From assembly GCF_002205845.1 (NCBI RefSeq), contig NZ_NISI01000001.1, forward strand, positions 1,485,711-1,549,710: a stretch of 64,000 bases of DNA, given 5' to 3'. The notes beneath the pieces are model-generated. The model saw only the letters and a program-made list of their open reading frames with translations, ran no database searches and was not told the origin of the DNA. The stretch's first letter is position 1. Every line of letters begins with the position of its first letter. The translations under genes were made by a program, and so were the position numbers. Positions 48,983-58,507 of the stretch are shown here, piece after piece. This DNA is from Roseateles puraquae (lineage in GTDB: Bacteria > Pseudomonadota > Gammaproteobacteria > Burkholderiales > Burkholderiaceae_C).

Positions 48983-49055
48983 CAGTTGGGAACCCCTCCG
49001 AAAGTTGGAAACTTCCGGTCTAAGTTGGAAAGCGGCCTGGGCGAAAGTTGGAAAC
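48983..49055 (+). repeat. Four AAGTTGGAAAC-like direct repeats
   Basis: Units CAGTTGGGAAC (48983), AAGTTGGAAAC (49002), AAGTTGGAAAG (49022) and AAGTTGGAAAC (49045) lie on one strand at steps of 19, 20 and 23 bases. A 7-bp stem CCACGGG/CCCGTGG (48957-48981) lies just before. Such helical-phase repeats are typical of transposon ends that bind several transposase protomers. The rest of 48800-49352 shows no convincing gene. Confidence 0.65.
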
Positions 49056-49360
49056 TGAGCCGTTTCTCCTATGAGAACGGTGAGCCCAACCGACCGGCAG
49101 ATTCCTCCGAGCAGCTCGACGCGACCAGATCAGCAAGCCAATCGCGCCAAAGTGGTCAAGATCCAACATTGGGTCAGCAGGACCCGGTGCGGACGGGCCG
49201 TGGCCGGCTGAAGCGCGGATTGAAAGTTGAGATGGGCCGTCAAAGCGAGTACGCCCCACATTCGGCTATTTCAACCACCCGCCTCCGGACAGAGGAAGCG
49301 ACTCAGCACTTGCTGGCGCCTGCCTGATGCCGTCGAACTGGAAGTCAATGAAGCGAACAA

Positions 49361-50592
49361 GGTGATGCCCCGCGAGGTGGTGTAAGTTTTTAGGCGAGGC
49401 GGCCCGCAGAGGGTGGCCATCGTGGTCCCGGATAAGGTTGAGGTGCGACCCAACAACCCTTGTCCGAAGGAATACACGATGACCACCTCCACTATGGCAT
49501 TGGCCGAGCTGGCCGAGAAGGGAGCCGACGTTGATGTGCTGCGCCAGATGGTGCAGTTCATGAAGCTGCGCCAGGGCAGCTACTTCCCCGAGTTCCTGGA
49601 GCCGCGCAGAACCGCCGAGAAGGCGCTGACGGCGGTGATCCAGGAGGCGTACATCAAGGGCATCTCCACGCGTTCCGTGGACGACCTGGTCAAGGCCATG
49701 GGCATGAGCGGCGTGTCCAAAAGCCAAGTGTCGCGGTTGTGCGCCGAGCTCGACGAACGAGTCGGCGCATTCCTGAACCGGCAGATCGAGGGCGACTGGC
49801 CGTACCTGTGGATCGACGCGACCTACGTCAAGACGCGCGAGGCCGGGCGCATCGTGAGCGTGGCGGTCATAGTGGCTGTGGGCGTCAACACCGAAGGACA
49901 GCGCGAGGTCCTGGGCATCAAGGTTGGCGCCAGCGAGGCGGAGCCGTTCTGGACGGAGTTCCTGCGCAGCCTGAACCGACGCGGTCTGCGCGGCGTCAAG
50001 CTCGTCATCAGCGACAGCCACGAAGGCATCAAGGCGGCCGCGGCGAAGACGCTCAAGGCCACCTGGCAGCGCTGCCGCGTGCACTTCATGCGCAACGTCC
50101 TGGCCTATGCCAACAAGACACAGCGACGCATGGTGAGCGCGGCCATCGGCACGGTGTTCGTGCAGGAGACAGCCGAAGCGGCCAGGCAGCAATGGCGCAG
50201 CGTGGCGAACCAGTTCCGCGAGAAGCTGCCCAAGCTCAGCGCCCTGATGGACGAAGCGGAGAACGACGTGCTGGCCTTCATGGGCTTCCCGCGGGCGCAC
50301 TGGCCGCAGATCTACAGCACCAACCCGCTGGAGCGACTCAACGCGGAGATCAAGCGCAGGACCAACGTCGTGGGCATCTTCCCCAACGACAACGCCATCA
50401 CGCGGCTGGTCGGCGCCATGATGCTGGAGCAGAACGACGAGTGGAGCCTGACCCGGCGCTACATGCAGTTGGAGGGGCTGCAGGCCCTCAGTGATACTGT
50501 CCCGACTCGGCTGTCCGCAGTGGCACGCTGAGTATCCCGCGCATCCCAGCCTGTCCGGGCTGTGGACTTACACCACGCGCTGGGACATCACC
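49361..50592 (+). mobile_element. IS256-family insertion sequence with 8-bp target duplication
   Basis: Imperfect 27-bp terminal inverted repeats, 49361-49387 and 50566-50592, match at 21 of 27 positions; both begin GGTGATG and end GTGGTGTAAGT when read inward. The element is flanked by the direct repeat GCGAACAA at 49353-49360 and 50593-50600, the 8-bp duplication expected of the family. Total length is 1232 bp, shorter than usual because of a deletion inside the transposase gene. Confidence 0.9.
49479..50531 (+). CDS. IS256-family transposase with an internal N-terminal deletion
   Basis: 350 residues. The DDE catalytic residues are present in [20 protein letters not shown] and [22 protein letters not shown], with the HFMRN segment between. 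In relatives about 45-50 residues, including a conserved RNGYR-type block, separate 'VLRQMVQFM' from 'KLRQGSYFP'; here residue 28 (Met) is joined directly to Lys29 (DNA about 49562/49563) without loss of frame. The missing part belongs to the DNA-binding region, so activity is doubtful. AAGGAA precedes the ATG. Confidence 0.88.
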   Translation: MTTSTMALAELAEKGADVDVLRQMVQFMKLRQGSYFPEFLEPRRTAEKALTAVIQEAYIKGISTRSVDDLVKAMGMSGVSKSQVSRLCAELDERVGAFLNRQIEGDWPYLWIDATYVKTREAGRIVSVAVIVAVGVNTEGQREVLGIKVGASEAEPFWTEFLRSLNRRGLRGVKLVISDSHEGIKAAAAKTLKATWQRCRVHFMRNVLAYANKTQRRMVSAAIGTVFVQETAEAARQQWRSVANQFREKLPKLSALMDEAENDVLAFMGFPRAHWPQIYSTNPLERLNAEIKRRTNVVGIFPNDNAITRLVGAMMLEQNDEWSLTRRYMQLEGLQALSDTVPTRLSAVAR

Positions 50593-50806
50593 GCGAACAA
50601 GACCGCGCCGCTCAATCGACGCCAAAGCGCAGGGAGGTCGCGGCAAGCAGGAAGCCGCGCACGCGGACCTCACATCCACGGCCTTCAGCATGACGCGAAT
50701 GCCCTGAACTCTGCACCAGCCGCAGCAGCCAAGCCAAAACTCCGCGACCGGTGGCTCTTCTGGTGAGCCAGCACTGTGACTATCCTCAGTTAAGTGCCGA
50801 ACTCTT

Positions 50807-51115
50807 TTAGCGGATTCCGTCAATGACGGCGGCGATCGCCTTCCGCGCTGCTGCATGTTCGGCGCCTGACAGCCGATCTCGAATGAGCTGAACCAATGAG
50901 TCTTCGGTCACCGGCTGGGTGTCAATTGGCCTCAGCAAAGTCATACAGTGAATAATCAAAGCCCCAGGCGGATCGACCTGACCGCGCTCGTACTTCGATA
51001 TCAGAGACTGCCTGCTACCTACAGAAACTGCGAATTCTTCTTGCGTCATGGCCAGCAAACGCCTCGCCGCGCGGACAAGATCCCCCGGCTTCATGAGCTC
51101 GCTTGTGTCAGTCAC
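50807..51115 (-). CDS. XRE family (HTH_3) transcriptional regulator
   Basis: 102 residues with an HTH: LVRAARRLLAMTQEEFAV, SRQSLISKYERGQVDPP. The C-terminal half carries an acidic/Ala helix that may dimerise. GTG start at 51115; an internal ATG at codon 8 is possible. It is divergent from the N6-methylase gene, the usual position of a controller of a restriction-modification operon. The stretch between the IS and this gene (50601-50806) shows nothing else. Confidence 0.75.
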   Translation of the reverse strand: MTDTSELMKPGDLVRAARRLLAMTQEEFAVSVGSRQSLISKYERGQVDPPGALIIHCMTLLRPIDTQPVTEDSLVQLIRDRLSGAEHAAARKAIAAVIDGIR

Positions 51116-51127
51116 ATCCGAAGGATA

Positions 51128-51142
51128 TCATTCTCATAATGA
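51128..51142. promoter_or_regulatory. Possible XRE operator in the divergent promoter
   Basis: TCATT (51128-51132) and AATGA (51138-51142) flank CTCAT, 13 bases from the XRE start. It lies in a rare A+T-rich patch (GATATCATTCTCATAATGAC) between divergent genes. Confidence 0.35.
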
Positions 51143-51265
51143 CTATTTCGGAGTTGCAGCGCATTCAGGTAAAGACCCCCGGGGGAGCCGTATGTCCCAT
51201 GGGGTACGCTCCGCGCCTTGTGGTCATCTGGCGTACAGCACGCATCCGGCCGAGTTCAGATAGCT

Positions 51266-52963
51266 ATGCTTGGCACGTCCGTTGACCTCATAGAAGACAC
51301 CTTGCACGCCTATGGCGCTGCAAAGGAAGGTGTTCGCCTGTTCGAGTGGGATTCCGCTGATCTGCTCGTCTACGCAACTCTGGCGTCCGCGAGACGTGAA
51401 CGAAGCGGTGATTTGCAGGCGCTGTGTGGCATTTACGAATGGCAACAGCAACCGTTGGCCTTCTTGGTTGACGGGCAGTTGATCGACAACGCCGAACATC
51501 TGCTGCGCGTCCGTCGACTCCTGGCCATGCGGGGCGGCGCCCCGTATCTGGCATTGATCCGCCAGGGCAGCCTGACCGTGTACAGCGTCGCGCTCGATGA
51601 GGCGAATGCCGATGCATCGAAAGTCAAACTACCTAAGGGCATGCAGCCGGCTCAGGTGGTCCCCTACCTGTCAAATGCCCGCCCCGGAAAGGCCTCAAGA
51701 CGTCGCTGGATCGAGCAGGTTGTCCTTTCGCTGCTGAACGACACCATCACCCGACTGATCACCTCATGCGGAGTGGCCAGCACAGAGGCGATTTCGCTGG
51801 TCGGCCGCGCGCTGTTTGTCAGGTTCCTTGCAGACAGAAGCCTGCTGTCCGAGCGAGACGCGCAGCGCATTGCCCGACAGGAGATCGGGTCGCTCTTCGA
51901 TTCGGCTTCAAGTGCAGTCTCCATCAACAAATGGCTGGATGACACCTTCAACGGCGACCTTTTGCCGTTGACCGATTGCGCACTTGAGCGCTTGCCCGCC
52001 GACGCTTTCGTGCTGCTCGGGAACATCCTGCGGCGTGCGCCTGGTGGCCAGCTGTCACTGGACTGGCGTGAAGACTGGGCTCATCTGGATTTTGCGTACA
52101 TCCCAGTGGGCGTTCTCAGCCAAGCGTACGAGCATTTCCTTCGCAGTCACAACGCCAATACGCAAGAAAAGGAAGGTGGTTTCTACACCCCTGCCCCGAT
52201 CGCGCAGATGATGCTGAGGGGCGCAATGCACGCGCTTGCGGACGAAGGCAGATCACAGGCGCGCGTGCTGGATCCAGCAGCGGGTGCGGGTGTGTTCTTA
52301 ATTAGTGCTTTCCGCCAGCTCGTTGCGACGCGCTGGGTGGCCGACCAATCACGTCCCGATACGGCCGTGTTGCGCGAGATTTTGTACAAACAGATCTCTG
52401 GCTTCGATGTGAATGAGGAAGCGCTGCGTTTCGCAGCGCTTGGCCTCTATCTAATTTCGATTGAGCTCGACCCAAATCCACGCCCTGTTCAGAAGCTCAA
52501 GTTCGACCACAACCTCCGAGGACGGGTGCTATTTAAGGTGGGCGGGCACGGCAGCGCGGGCAGCCTGGGCTACAACGTGGACGCCGCTCACGACGCGAGC
52601 TACGACTTGGTCATCGGCAACCCGCCTTGGTCCAGCAGCACCAAACTCCAAGAATGGCCCGAGATCGTCAAGCGAGTGCGCGAGGTTGCTGAGCCGCGGC
52701 TCAAGCATGTGTCGTTCCGGCCTCAGCTTCCTAATGAGGTCCTGGATCTGCCGTTCGTCTGGCAAGCAATGCGTTGGTGCCGTCCTGGTGGCCAGATTGC
52801 ATTCGTTTTGCATGCAAGGCTTCTGTTTCAACAGGGCGACATCCGCCCATCCGGCCAGTTCCTGACCGCGGCTGGCCAACAGGTCATCCTCGATGATCAA
52901 AAACTTCCCGTTGTCATCAACGGGAGATTCAAGCTTCTTCGACGCTTGAAGGGCCGCGAGTGA
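51266..52963 (+). CDS. N6-adenine DNA methyltransferase, C-terminally truncated
   Basis: 565-residue frame. An N-terminal helical region is followed by the methylase core: EKEGGFYTPAPIAQMM, SAM motif LDPAAGAGVFLISAF and catalytic NPPW (LVIGNPPWSS), as in type IIG and type I modification enzymes. The homologous part ends around AFVLHARLLFQQGD (base about 52843). The last 40 residues are read through the antisense of another gene, so the target-recognition half is missing. Low-GC style compared with the dcw genes. Probably a relic of a restriction-modification or defence system. Confidence 0.75.
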   Translation: MLGTSVDLIEDTLHAYGAAKEGVRLFEWDSADLLVYATLASARRERSGDLQALCGIYEWQQQPLAFLVDGQLIDNAEHLLRVRRLLAMRGGAPYLALIRQGSLTVYSVALDEANADASKVKLPKGMQPAQVVPYLSNARPGKASRRRWIEQVVLSLLNDTITRLITSCGVASTEAISLVGRALFVRFLADRSLLSERDAQRIARQEIGSLFDSASSAVSINKWLDDTFNGDLLPLTDCALERLPADAFVLLGNILRRAPGGQLSLDWREDWAHLDFAYIPVGVLSQAYEHFLRSHNANTQEKEGGFYTPAPIAQMMLRGAMHALADEGRSQARVLDPAAGAGVFLISAFRQLVATRWVADQSRPDTAVLREILYKQISGFDVNEEALRFAALGLYLISIELDPNPRPVQKLKFDHNLRGRVLFKVGGHGSAGSLGYNVDAAHDASYDLVIGNPPWSSSTKLQEWPEIVKRVREVAEPRLKHVSFRPQLPNEVLDLPFVWQAMRWCRPGGQIAFVLHARLLFQQGDIRPSGQFLTAAGQQVILDDQKLPVVINGRFKLLRRLKGRE

Positions 52964-53080
52964 CTTGAAGCCAAGCGCGGCCGCGACGCACTGCTGTGCG
53001 TGGCTGAGCTTGAGGGGAGTGAGCGACCCGAGGGATAGGTCGCAAACGGAACGCGCAACGCGCGAGATGTCGATCGACAT
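52846..53080 (-). pseudogene. N-terminal fragment of an unrecognised gene, cut at the same junction
   Basis: From ATG 53080, preceded by a good TGGAGA site, about 78 codons read MSIDISRVARSVCDLSLG and then a helical segment KLSHAQQCVAAALGFKSLAALQA seen at the start of several proteobacterial proteins. The coding pattern stops at about 52846, where the truncated methylase begins on the other strand. Two genes facing each other and both losing their C-termini at one point indicates a deletion or inversion joint. Confidence 0.55.
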
Positions 53081-54155
53081 GCGTTTCTCCAGTTTGCACA
53101 GGACGTCGAGCGGTTACTCGTCCTGCAGCGTGGAACGCATGGTGGACAAAAAGGTGATCTGTCTGGTATGAGCTGCTCGATGCTCGGGCGGATGCCTTGA
53201 GCCCGACTATAGATCCAGTGCTCCAGCTCGCATCGGCGCAGGCATCGCGCAAGTCATCGTGATCGCTCGGTGGCCACCTCAAGCTCGACAGAGCGAACAC
53301 TTATTCGTACACTCGCAACGAACCCTTTAGGGTTAGTCGAGTACGAAAGGGCATCACCGGTCAGCAGAGGCAAACCACTTTGCATAGTCATCGCACCGAG
53401 CGGAGGTCGCGTGACTATCCCGTCTGGATTTATTTGCGCCAAAAGGCGCTTTAGCCGTTTGCGCTCCGGAAATCGCCGTGCCTAGAATTGCCTCGAGCCA
53501 ATCAAACAGGCGTCTAGGCCACCGGCGCTCAAGGACCATATCGGTGCGGACATTGATATATGAGCCATCCGAAGCAGAGCTTAATCGAGATCAGACAACG
53601 CGCTGCTTCAAGGCTTTGCAAACGGGCGACAAGGCGCGCGCAGCCAGTCATCCGAAGTCGCTGATGGTTAGCAATCCATGACGAAATCCGCATCCACATC
53701 GCCCTGCCGGCATGAGCGTTATTGCCCTGAGCTTGGTCGGCTGACGGTTTAGGGCGACGGCCCAGCCTCTCCAACTTTTCTTGATTTCGGCAAGTCACGT
53801 CTGTGGCCGGCCGGCATGAACACACCTCGCAAAAACGTCAAGCCTGTCGGGCTTGTGCGAACCCATCGAAAGGGCACTGACAGCCAGAACGAGTCGCGCT
53901 CCCGCGTCTCCCGCAACACACCAACCAGTTCATCAAACCCAGGTCCCGCAGCTTGAAAAGCAAAGGGGCGGGAACCCCGTCAGGAACCCGCCCCCTGTGA
54001 CTGGAACAGCCACCACACTCGAACCGTGCGTGGCTCCTAGTCTAGGGGCAACCTACCTTCAACGCAACGAAGGTCGGGTGGATCGACTCGTCCGTAAGTC
54101 GAGAAGCAGCCTCGCGCCTGCAGATCTGGATCACCTTCCTCCTGAAGAGATCCAC
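53081..54155. other. Gene-poor stretch with hairpins, upstream of the transposition operon
   Basis: No convincing gene was found in this 1.07 kb. Notable structures: CAGGACG/CGTCCTG (53099-53105 and 53119-53125) just upstream of the fragment start; a nested hairpin at 53304-53347 (TTCGTA..CTCG paired with CGAG TACGAA, inner AACCC-TTTA-GGGTT); and a strong GGGGCGGG/CCCGCCCC stem (53965-53972 and 53987-53994). Base composition is mixed and lower in G+C than the core chromosome. It may contain one end of the Tn7-like element, but no end could be identified. Confidence 0.5.
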
Positions 54156-55912
54156 ATGAAGACCCCTTCCAACAATTCTGCGGCGCCAGGGCCCCGCAGT
54201 GACGAACCGTCCCCGTCTCACAACGCCAGCCTGAATTCGAGAACCGCCGAGCCGATACGGCGTTTCACGTCGCCCCCGCCTGCGTTCCGCCAAACGCGGC
54301 TTGTGCGTCCGGCGCAGGGACAAAGCAATTCATCTGAGCGCCTCATCCCCGCCATCGGGCGACCCGACCTCAAAGACCGCGACCAGATCGAGAACGTGCG
54401 CATCCCAAGTACGCAGTATTCGAGGACTGGTACTACGCGCTGGTTTCCTATTCGGAACGCCGCAAGGCCAAGGTCGGGGACACAAACTACTCCAAGAACG
54501 AGCGTGAAGAAACCGGCAATGAACGCTCGAAGGCTCGTCGCGTCGGTGTCAAGGCATCCGGTGACGCCACGATCTGGAACATCGCGATCGTCACGCGTCT
54601 TCATGGCCGGCGCATCATCGGCCCGCCCGTGGTGTTCCGGATCCGCTGCAAACGCAGCGGCATGCTGTTGGGCATTGCGGTGTCGCTGGTCAGCGCATCA
54701 TGGACGGTTGCAGCTGCCGCCATCGCAAACTGCGTTGAGGACAAGGTGGCGTTCTGTGCGAAGTACGGCATCACGATCAAACCCGAGGATTGGCCGGTCA
54801 GAGGGCTGCCTGCGGAGTTCGAGTTTGACCGTGGGGAGACCAACAACAGCCACCCCGAACCGTTCACGGCCAAAACGGGCATCCGCGTGAGAAACCTGCA
54901 AGGCAGCAGGCCGGACATGAAGCCCGGTGTCGAATCGGACTTCAACACGCTTCAGATCCGGCTGAACGGCAAGACGCCAGCGGCATCTGTCAAGGACTGG
55001 GAACACAAGCAGCACGCGGCATGGAAGCTCGAAGCCGAGCTCGACGTCCACCAGTTCATGAAGACTTTGCTCCTTCATGAGCTCGACAGGATGAAGAAGC
55101 GTCGTGACAACGTGGTCCTGCCGTCCAAGATGGTGGCGATGGGCATGACATCGTCGCCCCTCAATTTCTGGCGGTACTCCGTGTTGGAGGAGAGCGGTGG
55201 CCTGTCTCGATGGTCACTCGATGAGGTGCAGTTCCTGCTCATGCGGCGCTGCCACGGCACCATCACCGAGCATGGCGTCGATTTCAAGGGTTGCATCTAC
55301 CTCAACGCCCAGCTGGAGGCCGACGACGCTTTTGCCATGACGAAAAGGCATGGCCGCAAGCAGGTAACGATCGCCTATGACGAACGGTTGGTCGACAAGG
55401 TGTTCATCACCCACATCCGCAACGTCGAGCTGCCTACCCCCTACGAGTGCCAGCTGAACGACAAGCTGGACCACCAACTCGACTACTTTGGCCGCTGCTT
55501 CGCGGAGGTCAACGAACTTCGCGATCGGCAAGCGATCAACAACGAGGAAGCCCGACAGGAAGAGTTCGACTCAACCCGCCGAACTGTCACGGAGCACGAG
55601 GAAACCGTCGCTGAAGCAGTGGCCGATACGCAAGGCGCGCCTTATCGGGGATCCAAGGCGCAGCAAAAGCGAGACCTGCCAGCACAGCGGCGGGCCGAAG
55701 GCCATCGCACGGAGGCCGAAGCCGCATTCCGTCCAAACCTTGGTGGAGCCAGCACCCCCGACGCCACCAGGGAGGCAAAACCTGGCCCTGTGGTGCCGGA
55801 CCAGCCAAAAGCGCAGGCTCCGGTCGCGCCTCCCAAGCCTGCCCTGACCAGCCCTCGCCGCCTTGTCAACAGCTACCTCGACCGGGTCAAGTCCCTGTCC
55901 GAGCAGAACTAG
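54156..55912 (+). pseudogene. TnsB/TniA-like DDE transposase, frameshifted
   Basis: A frame opening at ATG 54156 (MKTPSNNSAAPGPRS..) changes by -1 between 54338 and about 54410; the second frame then runs to 55912 with no start codon before 54629. The second frame holds a retroviral-integrase-type core with Asp (54563, GDATIW), Asp (54827, FEFDRGET) and Glu (54932, GVESDF), spacing 88 and 35. A Mu-type C-terminal barrel (FLLMRRCHGTITEHGVDFKG) and a charged tail follow. This is the TnsB/TniA transposase family. The N-terminal part before the first Asp is short for the family. A sequencing error, a real mutation or programmed frameshifting could each explain the break. Confidence 0.7.
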
Positions 55913-55922
55913 CAAACCCATC

Positions 55923-57545
55923 ATGAAGATCATCGACATCAATCACTACTACCCAGCGCACAACATCGATTACCAGGGCATTCCCCTGATCGAGGCCTGG
56001 CCACCTTTGTACGAGAGTCAGCTCCATAGCGCGATGACCTCCATCCCTCGGTGCACGCCGGAAGAGCGTCAGCATCCGCCTGAACTGCGGTTGCAGTACA
56101 TCGGTCGGTTATTCGACCTGTTCTTTCCGACCCCCGACCAGCTCATGCTCGGGGTGCATCTGTGGAACTCGATCTGCAAGACGTACGTGTCAAACGCTCG
56201 GCGCCGTACGGACTCCGCCGCGGTCTTCTACGCCATGTGCGACTCGTTCTCCAAGGACAAGGCACTTCGGAGGGATTTCACCGAACTCTCCGACATGCCC
56301 AACCTCATCACCGTAGTCGGCACGCCCGGCTGCGGCAAGACCCAGGTCGGTCGCCGCATGCTGCGGCGCCTGTGCAGCGATTCGCTGCTGCGGCATCCGC
56401 ATCATGACTTCCTGTTCCAACGCCTGTTCTTGTGGACGGAGGCGGGCACCACCAAGACGGAAAAAGCGCTTGCCGAGGTGGTCTATGAGGAGTTGTATGC
56501 CACCGTGCTGGCCACTGGCGCACAACGCGCCAGGGTGCGCGGCTCGGCGAGGCGCCTGGGTTTCGAATGCGCAGCGATGGCGCGCATGCTCAACCTGGGC
56601 GTGCTGGTCCTCGACGAGATTCAACACTGGTTGCGCAAGAAGACCGGCGTTGATCAGGACGCCGTCGAGTTCCTCACCACGCTGGTCAATGAGATCGGCT
56701 GCACCGTCATGCTCATCGGTACGTGGGAGGCGCTGCCCATCCTGAAGTCAAAGCTGCGCGGCGCGCGGCGTGCGACATCCATCGGCACCACCCAAATCAA
56801 GAAGATCCCGCCCGGCGAGATCTGGGAAGCTTTCATGACGGTGCTCTTCAAGCTGCAGTTCACGACCCATGTCGTGCCATGCACTGACGACCTCTCGAGC
56901 GCCTTTTGGCGATGCACGCAGGGCGTACCCGACTTCGCTGTGCGACTGATGGCTTTTGCGCAGTGCGAGGCCATCGCGACGGAGTCCGAGACCATCGATG
57001 TCGCTCTCGTGGAGGCCTGTGCCGCCAAGCACCTGGACTACATCCAGCCGGCCATTCGTCAGATGCGCGACGGCCACCGGGAGGACAGCCCCACCATCTG
57101 GGATGCCGAGCCGGACGACATCGATCTCTACACCAGGCGTATCCTGGCCGAGTATCAGCTGGCTGCGAAATTCGAGGCGGCAAAGCGAGCCGCGCGGTCG
57201 GCGGCATCGGACGCCGCTGCCGAAGGTGCCACCAAGGCCATGCAGGAACTCGGCATGGCCTCGCAAGAGCAGGCCGAGAACTTCGCGAACCATGCGGCGA
57301 AGCAGGATCCTGAGGCCACCGCTGCAGAGATCGTCGCCAAAGCGATCAAGGCGGCCAAGCAGCCGCGGTTGCGTCCCACGTCGAGTCTCAAACGCAAGGC
57401 TGCGATCGCAGAGCAGTTCGCTGCACTGCCCGTGCTGGACATCCGCCGCCTGGTCTACGAGGCAAACGAGACCACACGCTCGGTTGAGTCGGACATGAAG
57501 AAATTGGGGCACCTGCTCGATATCGACAACTGGGTGGTGCAGTGA
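55923..57545 (+). CDS. TnsC/TniB-like AAA+ transposition regulator
   Basis: 540 residues. Walker A is GTPGCGKT (133-140), Walker B LVLDE (228-232, VLVLDEIQHW), and a sensor-1-like LIGTWEALP follows; this order and the IQHW context are typical of TnsC/TniB. A C-terminal Ala-rich helical extension (about 395-510) and the ending DIDNWVVQ may contact partners. TnsC links target-selecting TniQ proteins to the TnsB transposase by ATP-dependent filaments on DNA. It starts 11 bases after the transposase frame and overlaps tniQ (GTGA). Confidence 0.82.
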   Translation: MKIIDINHYYPAHNIDYQGIPLIEAWPPLYESQLHSAMTSIPRCTPEERQHPPELRLQYIGRLFDLFFPTPDQLMLGVHLWNSICKTYVSNARRRTDSAAVFYAMCDSFSKDKALRRDFTELSDMPNLITVVGTPGCGKTQVGRRMLRRLCSDSLLRHPHHDFLFQRLFLWTEAGTTKTEKALAEVVYEELYATVLATGAQRARVRGSARRLGFECAAMARMLNLGVLVLDEIQHWLRKKTGVDQDAVEFLTTLVNEIGCTVMLIGTWEALPILKSKLRGARRATSIGTTQIKKIPPGEIWEAFMTVLFKLQFTTHVVPCTDDLSSAFWRCTQGVPDFAVRLMAFAQCEAIATESETIDVALVEACAAKHLDYIQPAIRQMRDGHREDSPTIWDAEPDDIDLYTRRILAEYQLAAKFEAAKRAARSAASDAAAEGATKAMQELGMASQEQAENFANHAAKQDPEATAAEIVAKAIKAAKQPRLRPTSSLKRKAAIAEQFAALPVLDIRRLVYEANETTRSVESDMKKLGHLLDIDNWVVQ

Positions 57546-58507
57546 AAGTCGCCGATCTCGACCGGCTGCCAGCGCCCTACCCTGGCGAACTCTGGTACAG
57601 CATCGTCGCAAGAGACCTCACCCGGGCCGGCTACTCCCAACGCGACCTGCGTCCTCGCATGGCGCTCGGCGGGCTGTCAGCTCGCATCAACATCGCGTAT
57701 CCGAACCGCGTCCACCGGCTGCTGGCACACCTGCGCGGCCGCACTGAGCTTGATGAGGTCGGCTTCGCGCGGCAACACACCCTGTTGCCGTACATGCTCG
57801 CGTTCGATCCAGCATCTCGCCTCGGCGACCTGCTGCAGACAAGCGCTGCTGAAGACCGCCCCTTGAGCAAATCCCTTGGCGGGCTGCGGTGCGCGTCAAC
57901 GCCGGCTCAGCTCCGCTACTGCCGCACCTGCAGGCATGAAGACGGTCGCACGTTTGGTGAGCCGTACTGGCACACGGCGCATCAGCTTCCCATGGTCGCG
58001 AACTGCTATCTGCATGGCGACCGTCTGTTTGACAGCCTTGTTCCATACGAGCCGCAGCGCCACGACTTCTGGACCGCGAATGATCTGCTGTGCAGCGGGA
58101 ACCGTTTGACGCTGCCCGTTCCAGGTGTGCACCTGTCTCACTGCATAGCGCGCGAGATGGGGAAGTTCAACCTGCATACGACGCGAGCGGCGACCAGCCT
58201 TCATCTCGACATCGAACAGTACGCCACCGTCCTGAAGCGGGTTGGCTTCCAGGGGAGGCAAGGCCAAGTTGCCACCGGCCATCTCGCCGGGGAGATGGCC
58301 GCTTTCACCGCTAGATACGGCGTCGCTCCTCAGCTGCTCGGTGTCCGTCACTGGTGGCGCGGTTTGTACACCCAGCTCTCTCTTCGAGTCCGGCCGCTTC
58401 ACCACGTGACGATGCGACTGTTCTTGCGCGAGCGGCTGTGGCGAGCAGCGCCTACAGACACACACGCCAGATCTTGGGACGAACGCCTGATGGGAACCAT
58501 TTCATGA
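57542..58507 (+). CDS. tniQ: TniQ family target-selection protein
   Basis: 321 residues from a GTG overlapping the ATPase stop. The N-terminus PYPGELWYSIVARDL is the TniQ opening. A zinc-binding set Cys127-x2-Cys130, His144/His147, Cys155 and His158 (in QLPMVANCYLHG) is diagnostic. TniQ/TnsD proteins choose the insertion site or bridge to a targeting factor. The length is between short TniQ and long TnsD; no CRISPR partner is visible. It overlaps the next gene (ATGA). Confidence 0.83.
   Translation: MKVADLDRLPAPYPGELWYSIVARDLTRAGYSQRDLRPRMALGGLSARINIAYPNRVHRLLAHLRGRTELDEVGFARQHTLLPYMLAFDPASRLGDLLQTSAAEDRPLSKSLGGLRCASTPAQLRYCRTCRHEDGRTFGEPYWHTAHQLPMVANCYLHGDRLFDSLVPYEPQRHDFWTANDLLCSGNRLTLPVPGVHLSHCIAREMGKFNLHTTRAATSLHLDIEQYATVLKRVGFQGRQGQVATGHLAGEMAAFTARYGVAPQLLGVRHWWRGLYTQLSLRVRPLHHVTMRLFLRERLWRAAPTDTHARSWDERLMGTIS

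Noticed and set aside
48983..49055. CRISPR array
   Set aside because: Units are only 11 bases with 8-12-base spacers and no cas genes; they fit protein-binding repeats.
50488..50856. Open frame of 122 codons on the minus strand right of the IS
   Set aside because: It crosses the IS terminus and runs opposite the transposase end; its composition is that of a chance frame. It is kept only as part of the empty-site remark.
53304..53347. Integron attC-like site
   Set aside because: The nested hairpin looked suggestive, but the flanking GTTRRRY/RYYYAAC core boxes are not present.
54000..54060. tRNA gene on the minus strand (GGTTCGAGT resembling a T-loop)
   Set aside because: No T-stem pairing, acceptor stem or anticodon arm can be formed around it.
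54338..54410. Programmed ribosomal frameshift in the TnsB-like gene
   Set aside because: No clear slippery heptamer followed by a strong stem is seen in the overlap, so a mutation or sequencing error is the simpler reading.
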